A stretch of 64,000 nt of DNA from the NCBI GenBank assembly GCA_031763025.1, contig JASSKH010000005.1, forward strand, positions 12,914,528 to 12,978,527, written 5' to 3'. The notes below the pieces were generated by a model. The model had not been told where the DNA came from and ran no database searches. It worked only from the letters and a program-made list of their open reading frames with translations. Every line of letters starts with the position of its first letter. The first letter of the stretch is position 1. A program made the position numbers and the translations under genes. Origin of the DNA: Macrocystis pyrifera (Eukaryota; Sar; Phaeophyceae; Laminariales; Laminariaceae). Positions 1 to 13,300 of the stretch are shown here, in pieces.

Positions 1-152
1 CCCTCACCAGGTTTGACTCGTTGGTACTCACTTGTGTCGATTGGTTCGAGATAAAAGAAGAGCATTTTTCTTCCAGATATTTCCATAGACGCATCGCTCG
101 GCGGCGTCTGCAGTTTGCACTCTTCTTCTTCCCGTTGTCGAGAGAACTGCAG

Positions 153-200
153 CCCTCGAAAAGTCGTCCGAGGAGGAGGAGGAGGCGTGTTTGTCTTCTG
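153..200 (+). CDS. possible acidic upstream exon
   Basis: Between an acceptor (CTGCAG) and a good donor (CTG|GTGAGT) lies an open stretch reading LEKSSEEEEEACLSS. It could be a 5' exon of the LRR gene that follows on the same strand. The stretch is short and low in complexity, so this is weak. Confidence 0.3.
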
Positions 201-1334
201 GTGAGTTATTTATGCGGCAGTTTTCAACAGGAAGGGTAATGCTGTCATCTCATCGAGAGAGCATGCTACGGCAGAGGTGCTCCTATTTTAGCCTTCTGAG
301 GCTCCTCACTTAAGGGGCTACAGCACCCAAACACTGACTTTTTAAAAAAACGCCTGCAGTAGGCTTAACCCGACGAGCGAACCCATGATCTATTTATCAG
401 GTTTGCACCCAAAAGATAGCGAGTAGGGTACACTGTTCCTCCGTGCCCTTAAGGAGTCCGTCAGTCGTAATTGTTTCGACCCAAAAGTGCTACCTCTATC
501 TGCAGGGCGGCGGCATACCCCAGAGGGTAGGGCCGTGGATAAGGCGCATGCCTTGGCTGGACTGGACTTCACGCCTACACAGTTGTTTGTTGGATGCGTC
601 GAAGCATAAACCAACTAAACCGACTTCACACCTCACGGACACGCACATAGGCCGAGCCGATGTAAGCGCCGGCCAGATACAAAGGCGCATCAGAAAGCTA
701 TTGGCAAAAAAGTTTTACCACACGCGGCTAACTTTTTATGCCTACAGTGCGTAAATACAATAGCCAAGATCAACGTTGAAGAAGCCCATTCATGCTGCAC
801 GTTGCCGAACGCAATACCAGTAACAATTATAACCACAACAATAGCCAACTAAAAATGAATATCACTCTGGGTGGACGGAAATATAAGGATCGTTTAGACA
901 ATAATATGAACACTATGCAGTGTCTTATATTCACGCCCAGAGCGGTAGTCGGCATTTCAAAGTCAACCAACTCACCGCCCAGCCCTACCAGAAAGGTCAT
1001 CTGGTACGTACGTACGCGAATGCTGGCGGGAACAGACCCTCCGCGAACATTATCACCTGACAGTCGCCCCCCCCCCCCCCCCCCGCCCCCCCCTGAAAAC
1101 CCGACGTGCTCCGTCCCGGCATTGTTGGGAAGCGAGAGTCTATGGTCATACGACTACGGCAATGCATGACATGAGTACCCCCCCCCCCCCCCTCCCTCCC
1201 TCTGCCCCTGCCGCCTCTGCCACCCCAACCCCGCTCCTTCCTCATGCCCCATTTATCCGGTTCCTCCCACCGTTTCCTTGGATTTTTGTTTTCTTACTCC
1301 TTGGAAAAAGCTCCGAGTTCGTTCATGTCCCTAG
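201..1334. other. no gene recognised; probable intron or upstream DNA
   Basis: Only short reading frames without recognisable protein pattern occur here. Long C runs lie at about 1069-1093 and 1179-1192. The end of this stretch holds one truncated copy of the C-tailed dispersed element. Confidence 0.5.
1095..1192 (+). mobile_element. C-tailed dispersed element, truncated copy
   Basis: Carries only the last 80 or so bases of the family (CCCGACGTGCTCCGTCCC onward, then GCATGACATGAGTA) followed by a C run. Confidence 0.75.
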
Positions 1335-4300
1335 CGCTGGCCCCGTCCTGGGCGATGCCCTTCGCAGCAACAGAACCCTCGCCGTACTGAAGGTCAAGGG
1401 GAACGTCTTTGGCGCCGATACCGGGCACGCATTCGCTAACGGGGTGAGCGCAGTTTTCTTTCCCCCCCCGTCCCCTCTTGTTGTGCTTTGGCTGCCGGGT
1501 GTGATTACGAGAATCGCATCGTCATTTTGTTTTTTTGTCGGGGTGCGAGCTACCGCCACCCCTGGCGCCTATGCATGCTCCCTCTGCGATCGGGAGGAGG
1601 CTTACATAGTCAAAAATCATAAGCGCCTCAATATCATACGAAGAAAAACTCAAGAACAGGTATTCGACGATGCCCGGGGGCGATATAAACTATGATGCCG
1701 GGCAAGGTTACACTGCCGTGCGTGCATTCCAACGGAAGACTACTTTCCCTTCTGGACGAAGGATCACATTTTCGTATTTGTTTCCTTGTTTGCCCCTCCC
1801 CGACCCCCAGTTCACCCTTGGCATCCGGCCTTATTTCTGCCCCCCTCTCATCAATCACGCCGCGTCTGTATCTAAAAACACAACACGGATCGATGCAGGT
1901 GGGGCGGCATCGCTCTCTGACTTCGCTTGACCTCTCAGGCAATCTCCTCCTGCCAGAGGGGGGCAAGGCGCTAGCGCTGCATCTTAACTTCCCCGCGCGG
2001 AGTTCTCTCACCTGGCTCGACGTTTCAGACAACCATCTTGGCAAGAAGGCAAGTCACTGCACCTTGAGGGTTTACATATGCTTGGGGTTTGATTTTTTTT
2101 GGGGGGTAGGGGGGGAAGGTGCGCAGCCCTTGTGGGTCGGCATCTTTACACAACAGGAGTTCGTTGCGATGGGCAGGCGGACGTTTAGGGGGTCGAAAAT
2201 TGGTCACGACAACCAGTACAATGGCACACGAGGTAGTGATAGCTTCAAGACTTGTTTTGGTGGCGCACGCTGTTGAGTCGAAGTAAGCCTTACACACGCC
2301 AAAGGGAAAAACTGCTGCGTATGTACGTATCCCCTTCATTTGTTGCTACTGTTAGCTTATCAAGATTAGGCGAGATAGCTGCGGATGAGGGATGATCATC
2401 CCCATCAAAGCTCACCTCTACCCCTCCCTGCCATATCGACCCCTTCTTCCTTCCCCCTGCGCTTGATGCAAGCAATGTCTGCCTGGTCGGTTAAAACCCG
2501 ATGTGTTCCGTCCCGGCATTGTAGGGATGCGAGGGTCTATGGTCGTACGACTACGGCCATGCATGATATGGAGTACCCCCCCCTCCCCCCCCCCCCCGGC
2601 GAGCTTCTCTCCCCTCTTCGATAGCGCCACCGTTTTGACCCACACACACACCCTGCCGTCCCTTCGTTCCTACCTCCACAACGTTTCCTGCTTGACCCGG
2701 GAAAAAAAAAAACGGTAAAAAAAAAAACGTACCGATACAAAACGAAACGACACGGATAATATGCGGACCAAAAAAACAAAAAAGGCGGCGAAACTATTTT
2801 CGGCAACTCTGAAGAGGAATAGAAACCTCCGACACCTCGACCTCTCCCGCAACGAACTCGGAACGAACGCGGGGATCGCCCTAGTGGCGTCTCTCCAAAT
2901 TAACCGGACCCTAGAGTCCTTGGCGCTGTCCGGCAACGGCATGGGGGCCAACGTCGGCAAGAACCTCGCCGAATCCCTGGCCAAAAACGCTTTCCTGAGA
3001 GAGGTGGATCTTTCCGGGAATAATCTCGGGATCGCCACCGCGGAAGGCGGGGATCCGAGCAACTTGGGGCTCGCGCTGGGGCACGGCCTTCGCAGGTAGG
3101 AGGTTACGTTTATGCCGCGCAAGTTGAAGTTGAAGTTGAAGTTGAAGTTGGTACGGTGGTGGTAATGGTTGCATATTTTGAGCCGAAACATTTTTACACT
3201 GACGGACCTCCTGATTTGCAGAGTTACTACTGGGACCCAATGTCGTTGTATCAGATGTATCCCACTCGTACCGTATTTGTTCTTGTTCGTAAAAAAAAAA
3301 AAAAGCATGGAATTTGCGAGCCCCCCGAGATGGTGTATCGCTCTAAAACAGTGCGCATTTTCTTTGTCAGCGTCAGTCGTTGGGGTGGGTAACAACCTGG
3401 TACATACAGCAGAGCCGCCTGAAGCGAGCAAGGCCCCAGACAATTTAGGTGCTTCGTAGTTCCTACCTGTGTATGGCACGCATCACGAGGTGCAAAACAA
3501 GGGGGAACTAACTGCAAGGTGAAACACAGTTCACTGGAGGCGCGCGCACACAGCAGGTGGCCGACCGCGGTGGACTGAAACGTCGTGCCGCCGATCGTAG
3601 TAGATCATCTGCGTTCACGTTCTTCTGCCGCTTTTTGAGGTGCACCCCCCGCGGTGGCAAACGTCGCGCGAACAAAATCAGCTCCAACCACGCTTCTTCG
3701 ACGATGTTTCCAGCCTCAGGACCGTAGTCTTTCTCCGCGAACAGCCGACGTCTGGGATCATCCGGGGGTATCCTACGGTGTACTACTGACGTGTAGGCAT
3801 GCGCATTGTTACTCGAACCGTAATATGTAACCGACGTAGAGACCTGGGAACGTCACCGACTCTTGGCGCGAATAATACCACTCTCTTTCCCCCTCTTTGT
3901 TGATGATCTGGGTCCATCCACCAAAACCGAGTGTGTATCGATGCTGTACCGAGTCTCCTTCTGAGTTTAGGAGTGTACGTGTGCGTATTTCTCTTGTTCG
4001 CAAAGACATCACATGGAGCCACCGACGAATGAAGGAGGGAAGTTTCGCACCCATTAAAAAAAAAATTCGTGTCCTTCACCAAAACAACTTGCACCAAGTG
4101 GCCCTTTGCTGTTGCTAACGTTGCTGCACGAAAGGACCGACACCGAGCAGGACATAGCAGCATCCCAACTTTTACAGCTGCCACCCAGCAGGCGTCCTGC
4201 GGAGGAAGTGCCACAAGTGCACACCGCCGCCGCGGTACCCAATCGATCGTACGAAATATTTTCACAAAAAAACTGACCGCATCCGTTCAATCCCGTCTAT

Positions 4301-7300
4301 CTCCGTCGCTTCCCCTGGCCCTTTTTTTTATCCCAAACAACCATCCCGCCCCCCCCCCCCCCTCTCAGCAACAAGACGCTGACCTCGCTGGACTTGTCGG
4401 GCAACCGCATCCCGACTTTCGAGATGCAGCGTATCTCCGACGGAGTCGGAGAACACCCCTCCCTCTCCCGCCTCACTCTTGCGGGAGAAGCCGTGAGCGA
4501 CACGACCGCGCTCAACGTCGCCCGGCTCGCGGGCACGGGGCGCCTGATGTCCCTCGACCTCGCCCGCTCCGCGCTCGCGGGAGAGGGGGCGGTCACCGTC
4601 GCCCGGTCCCTCTCCTCCGCCGTCGGGCTGACCCGCCTCGATATCTCCGACAATTCCCTGAGCGTGGCGGCCGCGAGGGAGCTGGCGAACGCGCTGCAGC
4701 ATAGCGGTGACAGCAACAGCGGAGGAGGGGCGTTTGCTGTGCGGTTCTTGAGCCTGGCGCGATGCGGTCTGGGGCCCATTGGTGGAGCGTTGGTGGCGCG
4801 GGCACTGGGCGGCAACGGCTCGGTGGAGGAGCTGGACTTGTCTGATAACGGGCTGGGGTCGGTGGCCGGGGTTGCGCTGGCGAGGTCGCTTCGGGTGCTC
4901 TACCGCAACGGAAAAGAGGCGCGTTTTTGGCACCTTTTAGTAGCAGTGTTGCTTCTGTTTCTTCTGCTGTTCTGCTGCTGGTGCTGCCTCTTTTGTGGCT
5001 GCTGCTGCTGCTTCTGCTGCTGCTGCTTCTGATTCTGCTGCCCCTGATGCGTGCTTGGCCGCGGTCTTGGGATTTCATGAAATCAGTTCGGTGGGCGTTT
5101 AGCGTGAGGGGGGAGGGAAATGGACGCGGGAGAAGTACCCTCTAACGAGTCGAACATTTCTAAATAAAATATAGGGGCTATTCCTGTCACACCGTTTGAT
5201 CATCTGTGCTGTTCATACACCGCTTCGCGGCACCCCTGTGCATAGGAGTGTCGCGCAGTACGTAGGCGACCGTAGCAGATTGTTCCCTTAAGCGCTTCCC
5301 CCGTCCTCTCCGCATTCCCTTCCGGGTTCGTATCGCTTTTTGAAAACACAAACGGAGTGATGGACCCTCGAAATCAGCAGCAACAAGTGCGCGCAATGAT
5401 AATGTTACCCTTCGGGTGGCATTACACGCAGTCAAACCAAAAGTATCCCCACGGCCAAAGAAAGTAACATCTGCGCCCCCCCCCAGTTTTGTTTTTGTGT
5501 TGTGCCTGATTCCGCCGGCCTCCTCTCACACGGCCGTACCTGACATAAGTAAGTGAAAGTGGACACCTCCCGCCGTATCGTAGCTGGAACATCAGATTTT
5601 GACCTTTTTTGACCACTGCAACGAGCGATTCAACAGGGTGAAGTAACCCTTGTTCCTCCTCCTCCTCCCTCCCCCCCCCCCCGTGCCCCCGGTCAAACCT
5701 CTCGTTCGACTTCCCCGCAACCGACGAAAGGTACGGCCTTGCCGCATGCGGCGGCTAGACGTGTCCCGCAACCCCCTGGGAAACGAGGCCGGCGTGGCTA
5801 TTCTAGGCGTCCTCGTGAACGACTTCACGCAACACCTCGACATGTCACACACGGAGCTGCGGGGGGGAGCGGCGGGGCGTGCGATTGGGGGGGTTCTCCG
5901 CTACCACACGATCGCCTTGAAGCACCTGAACGTGGAGCACAACGCCCTCGGTCGCGACGGAGTCAACGAGGTGATTTTGTATTCATTGGGTAACTTGTTC
6001 TTGGATTTTTTCGTTAACTCGCTATTTCATTTTTTCGTTTTATCGCATCCCGAAAACACGCAATGCATACTTTATTGTTAACCTCTCCCATTCTCAAACG
6101 CCACGTATTGGTATTTTCGCTATTTTCTGTGTTTGGTGTATTGTAAATTATTCGTAATTTTCTTATTTCGGCATTGTGTTTATTACGGGGGTCCATAGTT
6201 AACGAGACCAAATTTTGTTAGTAAAAATAGGTAAATATATAGTTTTTTTGTATACCATAGGTCCTATTAACTATGTACCCCCGTAATAGTCCTTTGTGCA
6301 AGAGCGCTCACGTGCTGTGAACTAGCCGTATCGTCATCGCGGAGAATATTCTTGGGTTCGGGCGGGGGGGGGGGGGGGGGCAGGGAGGATGCTGACGAAC
6401 GTTTCGTGTAGCATATCTTGTGTGCGTGCGGCTTTTTAGGTCTGCAAGGGTAACACCATGATGCCTTTCAGCAGCTACGGCAAACTACGGCCAGACGTTG
6501 CGGGGGCAGGCTCGGTCTCGCTCAGCGTGGGTACCTCTCTTCTGGCCCAACCCTACGCCATCTACAATTGCCGACCAATCTTCATGAGTCGCGCATATAG
6601 GTGGTTAAAGTCGCAGACCCCTCACGGCATTCGGCGGCCGAACGTCTGTGACTGAAAACACGTTTAGAATCACCTTCGTTTCACGGAAACAGGCCAAAGC
6701 AATCCAAGGACAACCAGCAGCTTGCCACAACGATTCCAAGCAGGCTTGTGTTTGATGGATGCCAATTTTTCCGCCACCATCACCGCCACCACCGCAGGTA
6801 TCACCAATACCACCACCGCCGCCGCCACCGCTGCGCAGTTGCTAGTTGTGTAGTGTACCACCTTCATCGTTTTTGTACTGTATTCTACTCGTGCGCGTAT
6901 ATCCAGCTAATCTACCCACGTATCAACCCCCCCGCCACCACCGCCACCGCTGCCGCTGCTTGACCATTGCCACCACTACCACCACCCCCCCAACCGAGGT
7001 TTTCTGGGCCCTGCGTCGGAACGCCTCGCTGCTACATCTCGACCTGAGCGACAACGACGTTGGACCATTCTTCGGAACGGAGGCCGACAAACCGGAAGGA
7101 TACGTGACGACCTCCATCAACTCCGCGCTCTCCCTCAACCAGACCCTGCGCTTCCTCGACCTCGGCACGAATGGCCTGAGCGCTGAGTGCGGCACAACCC
7201 TAACAGCCTCGATCCGCAAGAACCGGGCGCTCGCCAGCCTCAGCGTCGAGAACAATCTCCTCGACGACGCCCGCAGCTTCGACCATCGCGCGCAAGCTCC

Positions 7301-10300
7301 GCCGGGACCGGCAGCTGGAGAGCCTGAACCTCAACAACAACCGGATAGGGTGGCGGGGCGGGCTGGAACTCGCCTCCGCGCTGGCGCAGAACTCCCACCT
7401 TTCCTTCTTCGATGCCGGGAACAACGCGCTCGGGGAAGGGGGTACGTTTGCCTCGGTGGGCGCCAGGTTCGGGGACGCCTTGGTGCGGAACAAGACCTTG
7501 ACGCTGCTGAACCTGGAGGGGAACAGGCTGGGTCCGGCGGGGGGCGTTGCTATCGCGGAGGCTTTGTATCGGAATAACAGCCTGGTGGACCTTAACCTGG
7601 AGAACAACAGGTAGAGTGGTGTGCGTGGGTGTGTTCTTCACACTAAACCGTTTTCTCTACCCGTGGACATCCAGCACAACCAACCATTATCCGTGCCGAT
7701 TCTACATCCTAGCTAGATAGATAACTGGCATAAGTTCTGTGCGTAGTCACAAGCTACGATACAGAGATAAGTATATGTACAAGTCCAGCGCTGAGCGAAC
7801 AAAAGAGGTAGATCGGGACATTTTTCGGCATGTCCAAAAGTAACTTACAGTTATTGTACTATCAACTAGGCTGTGCGCGCGTGCGCAAAGAAAATAGTGC
7901 TTGGTGTCGCATCGAAGCGGAGGAGGGGGATGGGAGGGGGTGAACTCGTGTCATGCGTGGCCGTAGTCGTATGACAATAGACCTTCGTATCCCTACATGT
8001 CGGGACGGAGCACGTCGGATTTTCATCGACCAGGCAGACATTGCTTGAATCAAGCGCGAAGCGCCATGAGATGTTGAGCGAGTCGCATGAAGGGTGAGCT
8101 GCATCGTACCAAGAGCCGCTTGTGAGGTGGGCTTTCTTGCTTATGGATGACTTCGTCGAATTTCATTGTCTTTTTTCTGGTGAGGCCACTTCCAGAGACA
8201 GCAACGAATGGATATACTATGCAACTGCCTCGTGTCTGCCTTACTATATACACACTACGTGATAGGATCATTCCCCTTGGGCGATGTTAGGGTTCTCCAC
8301 CCTGCCCAAATGGTCTAACTCGACCGCCAGCCGTGGTGATGCGTGGGGGGGGGGGGGGGTGTACTCATTATCATGCATGGCCGTAGTCGTATGACCATAG
8401 ACACTCGCATCCCTACAATGCCGGGACGGAGCGCGTCGGGTTTTCACCGACCAGGTAGACATTGCTTGCACCAAGCGCGAAGCGCCGTGAGGTGTTGGGC
8501 GAGTCGCATGAAGGGTGAGCTGCATCCTGAAAAGAACTGCTTTAGAGGCGGATTTTCTTGCATATGGATGACAGCATCAATGAATTGATTTAATTTCTGG
8601 TGTGGCCACTTCCAGAGACAGCAATGGGTTCACTATGTATCTGCCTCGTGGGTGCCTTACCATATACACACTACGTGATATGATCATCCCCCTTGTGCGG
8701 AGTGAAGGTTCTCCCCGCATAAAAATAATCTAACTCGACCGCCAGCCGTGGTAATCGCCAAAAAACAAAAACGAAAAAAAACGGTATCCTGGCTGTCTAG
8801 CTTACGCAGTGAGAGGCGTGTTTTACAGCGTCGTCGCCAACCGACGCCAACCCAACCTATATATACCAGGTATATAATATAGGGGGGTGTACTCATTATC
8901 GTGCATCGCCTTAGTCATATGACCATAGACCCTCGCATCCCTACAATGCCGGGACGGAGCACGATACTCATTATCGTGCATGGCCGTAGTCATATGACCA
9001 TAGACCCTCGCATCCCCTACAATGCCGGGACGGAGCACGTCGGGTTTTCACCAACCAGGCAGACATTGTTAATATTGGTGGGGGGGGGGGGGGGGGGGGT
9101 GTCTTACTGGTGTACACACACGTACACACGTCAAAGGCACGTACTATACGCGCGGGAGAGGGGGGGTGCAGGTGGACATACTCTCTGCCCCTTCCCCCCC
9201 CCCTCCTAGTCCATAACGCAAAGGCGCACAGCATCCCGAGCGTCGGCAGCGTCGGCTGTCTGACAGGCCCAACGAATCGACGCCTCGGTGGTGGCGATGA
9301 CTTTGTTCCGGACTTGGGGTTTGAGCTCGGGCCATCCCTCCGGAGACATGGAGGACTGGTAAATAGAGGGCATGGGAGGTAGACCGGGGTTATCTCCCCC
9401 TGTTGTCCGAGACGTGTCACCTCCCAACGTTGTCCTAGGAGAACTGTGGTTCCCCACTGCTGTCAGAGAAGAACTGGGAAGGTCGCCGCCGGTTGGGGTC
9501 GAGCCCGAAGGGATGTCCATGGGGACGAGCGAAATGGAAGGGCTGCCCGTGCCGACCAGTGGTGACTCGTCGTCGTCGAGGGGCTCGGAGTCCGGCTCTT
9601 GACTCGGCTCCGCAGTGGAACTTCGTTTCCCGCTCATGGCAGACGAGGTGACGTCCTGAGAGGCAGCGACTAGAGGAGGGGAGGGCCGAGGTCGTCGTTA
9701 CTGCAAGTGCATCACGTTGAAACTCGATCGGAAGTACGACAATAAAACGTCAGCACCGGCAACGACGTGGTCCATATTATAAGGAAGTGCAGTGGCCGCG
9801 ACATCATACAATAATGCACGAGTGGACGTCGTAGGAGAGCGATAAACTGGAGACAAGTGAAAGTGCGGTTCCGTGTAAAATAAAAGAATCATCGCGCGAA
9901 AAAAATCGGCGCGCGAAGAGAGTGACCCATCACCCACAGAAAAAATCGGGATGCGTAATTGATGACCCATAGAACGCGGGGGAGGTCCGAAATGTGTAGC
10001 AGAAAATTATACTTCGTCCGGAAAGTATTCGGGACGCGCAAAAGATAGATCTGTGGCACGCAAGAAATATGTCGGGTGCAGTAGATAATTGTGTTGTGCC
10101 CGAAAAATATACGGGATACTCCACGAATCAGTCTGAATCACGCAAATAATATTCAGTGTGCAGGACAGATGACCCGAATGGCCGCAGAAAATAATCATCG
10201 CGCCCAGCGAGAGGACGCGATGCCAGCTCGCAAGCAGTGGGCGGTGAATCGAAGACTCTCTCTAGAAAAATACAAGAAGTGGCGGGTTCCGCCGCAGAAA

Positions 10301-13300
10301 GGAGTCACCAAGTCCGGCCGGGGGAGGGAAATTCGAAGCGTAAGCAACGGGTGGCCGCATGAAGGAGATACCATGCCCTACTAGATAGGGTATATTCAAA
10401 ACGCCAGCAGTGGTTGGCCGCAGAGAAGATATAACCACCGAGCCCTTTTGAGCGAGGTAGCTTTACGTCGCAAACAGTGGTTGACGGGTCAAAAGTGGAT
10501 ATGCCACTATCGGTGAATTCACACGCAATTATACAGTTAGTTGTACTGGGGTCGTCAACGCTCGGTGGACAGAGGATGTTCGAACGACAACCCAAGGGAC
10601 CGGCCCCGCGGCTTGAATACGGGAAATACGTGCCAACGAGGCAACCCGTAACTAGTCACCAAGTGTCGAATTGGAACCAACGTAGTTTATAAAATCCGTC
10701 GTCCTAATGGATGCCGAGGGCAGTACCGGTGGAGATAAAATGGTCGGCACACTGGAATTCCCGAAATTGTTGTGCTTCCGGTTGTGCAGGGATGCGCATA
10801 CAAGACCCCCAAAACACGTCACGGGTATCTAGGCGTACGAGCAGGGGGAGTGGAATGCGCACGTACGTCAACGAGAGGCCGTGCTCGCTGGGCGCTGGCA
10901 AAAAATCAAAACGCGAAAACCGATCGTCCTCAAAATCGTAGGTAGTGCCTACATCGACTCGAACATTCTCGCTGTCCTCAGCTATCGGCACGTGGTGCCC
11001 TCGCCAGGCGCCAGACACGAACGAAGAACCAGACAGGATTATACGCTCACTTCGACCGCCGGTCGCGACAAAAAAATCGATGCTCAGTGCAACATTAAAA
11101 TCACTGCACGGTGGTACAATGGTAAGCTGATGACTCTCCTGCTGTACCAAAATTTTCGCTGTCGGCTGTGGCATGAACACAATCACTGCTATTACGGGGG
11201 GTCATAGTAAATTGGGACCAAATCTTGTTAGTAAAAACAGGTACACATATGTTTTTTTTGTGCACCGTAGGTCCTATCTACTATGGTCCTCCGTAATACT
11301 CCTCTTCGACGGCACATCGGTGGCTTGCTGAACTGCATTGCTGGGCTCAACCGGCGTATCATCGTATGAAGGCATAATAGCTATCTCACGTTGCTCCTTG
11401 GGCGCAACAAAAATCTCTCTGCTAGAATTTCGCTGTCGGCTGTGGCATGAAAATAACCACTGCTTGCTGTATGGCGGCACGTCGGTCTCTTGCTGGACCT
11501 TTATTACGGGAGAACATAGTAAATGGGACCAATTATTGTTAGTATTGTTAGGGAAATATACAGGTTTTTGTGTATACCGTAGATGCTATTTACTATGCCC
11601 CTCCGTAATGTAGAGCTGTAGAAAAAACTGCACTGCTGGGCTCAACCGAAATATCATCGTACGAGAGCATGGTGAAGTCACGTTGCTCCTCAGGCACAAC
11701 AGAAATCTCTCAGCACGGGGGACCATAATACTAGGACCTACGGTGTAGACAAAAGCCTACATATTTCCCTGGTTTTACTAACAATGTTTTGTCCTATTTA
11801 CTATGGTCCCCCGTAATAGTGGGCGCAGTTTGTGCCGAAACAGGAGCTGCGAGTCGGGCACGTCCGGGGCGTCGTTTTGTACTTGCAAAAAATCGTAGCG
11901 CCCCTGGGGACGTTTTACTCTCATTGTTATGGTGTGGAGAACCCCCTCCACTAAACTGATTGATACGTAGAAGGGAGAGGCCGAAAAATAGAGCTCCCCC
12001 CCCAGTCCCCCTGCCTCGTTGTTAGAACCCGTGTCTCATGAGTGAGAGCCATATCAGGTTGTCAGGCACTGGTGGTATATCCTTACCACTGGATATGGGG
12101 GACTGGGATATAATACGTGTATTCACGCCAAACAACCGATTACAGTAAAGGTCATCGGCTTCATCGCATTTGTAAATACGTTCCTGTATGATATAATACA
12201 TGTTCGGTTGTGGACATCAAATTAAACTTACATGTAAGACAGTCAAGCTCTTTAGACTTCAGACAGCAAAGCGATTCTTCTCGACTCTATAATTTTTATT
12301 TTTTTTTTTTTATCTTGTAAAAATTGAGAAAATGGGGAATAAAAATGGGTTTGAAAAAAAAGCAACTTCTCCCTCGCCGGGAATTGAACCCGGGTCTCAT
12401 GAGTGAGAGTCATATATCCTAACCATTGGACTACGAGGGAAGCTTGGTGTCATCGCCAATTTATCTAATATATATCGTAGAGTTGAGAATAATACGTGCG
12501 TGCTACAGCAGCAGTGGTGCCTCTAAAATACGATACCCGCAAGTATAGCGGCAACCAGCACTACTCCGCACTCCGCGCAGCAGTGTACCAAGCGATTTCA
12601 CAGGGACTATAACTCGTAGTGGGCAGCCGGCTTTACTCAGCCGGCACTATAGAGGGACGACTACGACTACGAGCTGCATTGGGAATATTAATCGGAGGTA
12701 ATCGTTTCACACATCGCACAGATACAACCGATCCGCGCTTATATACAAGTAGCACCTGATGGGTGTATGGCGGGTGAGTGATGACCTGCATAGATACGGC
12801 CAGTAGTATTTATAGTGTATCTTTCAGCGCAGATAGATCCTTGGTCTCTGCGATCTACCAGGTACAGTAGTAGCTCATCATCATGTTGCAGAGTGGGAGC
12901 CGTATAGCCCGCACATTGCATCAACTAGCATGCATGCGTTTCCCGAGTTACATCTATCTGTACTACAGCAGTACAATAGTACGACGTACTATGATCCAGG
13001 TGATGATCTATACCGGTAATCGTATGATACAGTATTAATAGTATTACGGCGGTCCATAGTTAACAGGATCTATGGTATAGACAAAAACCTATATATTACC
13101 CTATTTTTACTAACAAAATTTGGTCCCGTTAACTATGGACCCCCGTAATAGCAGTTACGCAGACACTATCGGTCAAGCTGTCGGATTTTGTTGTTATTGC
13201 TGTGGATCGTTCCCACGCGAAGCAATCAATTACCAATTAAAACCGCCTGGAGGAGTCGTTCTTGTTTGTTCGCGCTGATATAGTTATACGGCGGAAATCA

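Larger units (their letters stand above)
10704..11924 (-). pseudogene. nested antisense reading frame broken by three MITEs; product unknown
   Basis: Starting at ATG 11924 the frame reads MRVKRPQGRYDFLQVQ and onward. It is cut by MITE copies at 11713-11818, 11502-11609 and 11190-11298, and ends with 160 uninterrupted codons (10704-11186) finishing STGTALGIH. Two internal segments are alike (around EISVVPEEQRDF and EIFVAPKEQREI, each followed by SYDD and VEPS), so the protein had a repeated block. Deleting the first MITE with one TA copy restores the frame. The second is compatible with a continued frame and the third leaves a one-base shift. I do not recognise the family. It is either a dead gene or a mobile-element gene inside the LRR intron. 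Confidence 0.45.
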
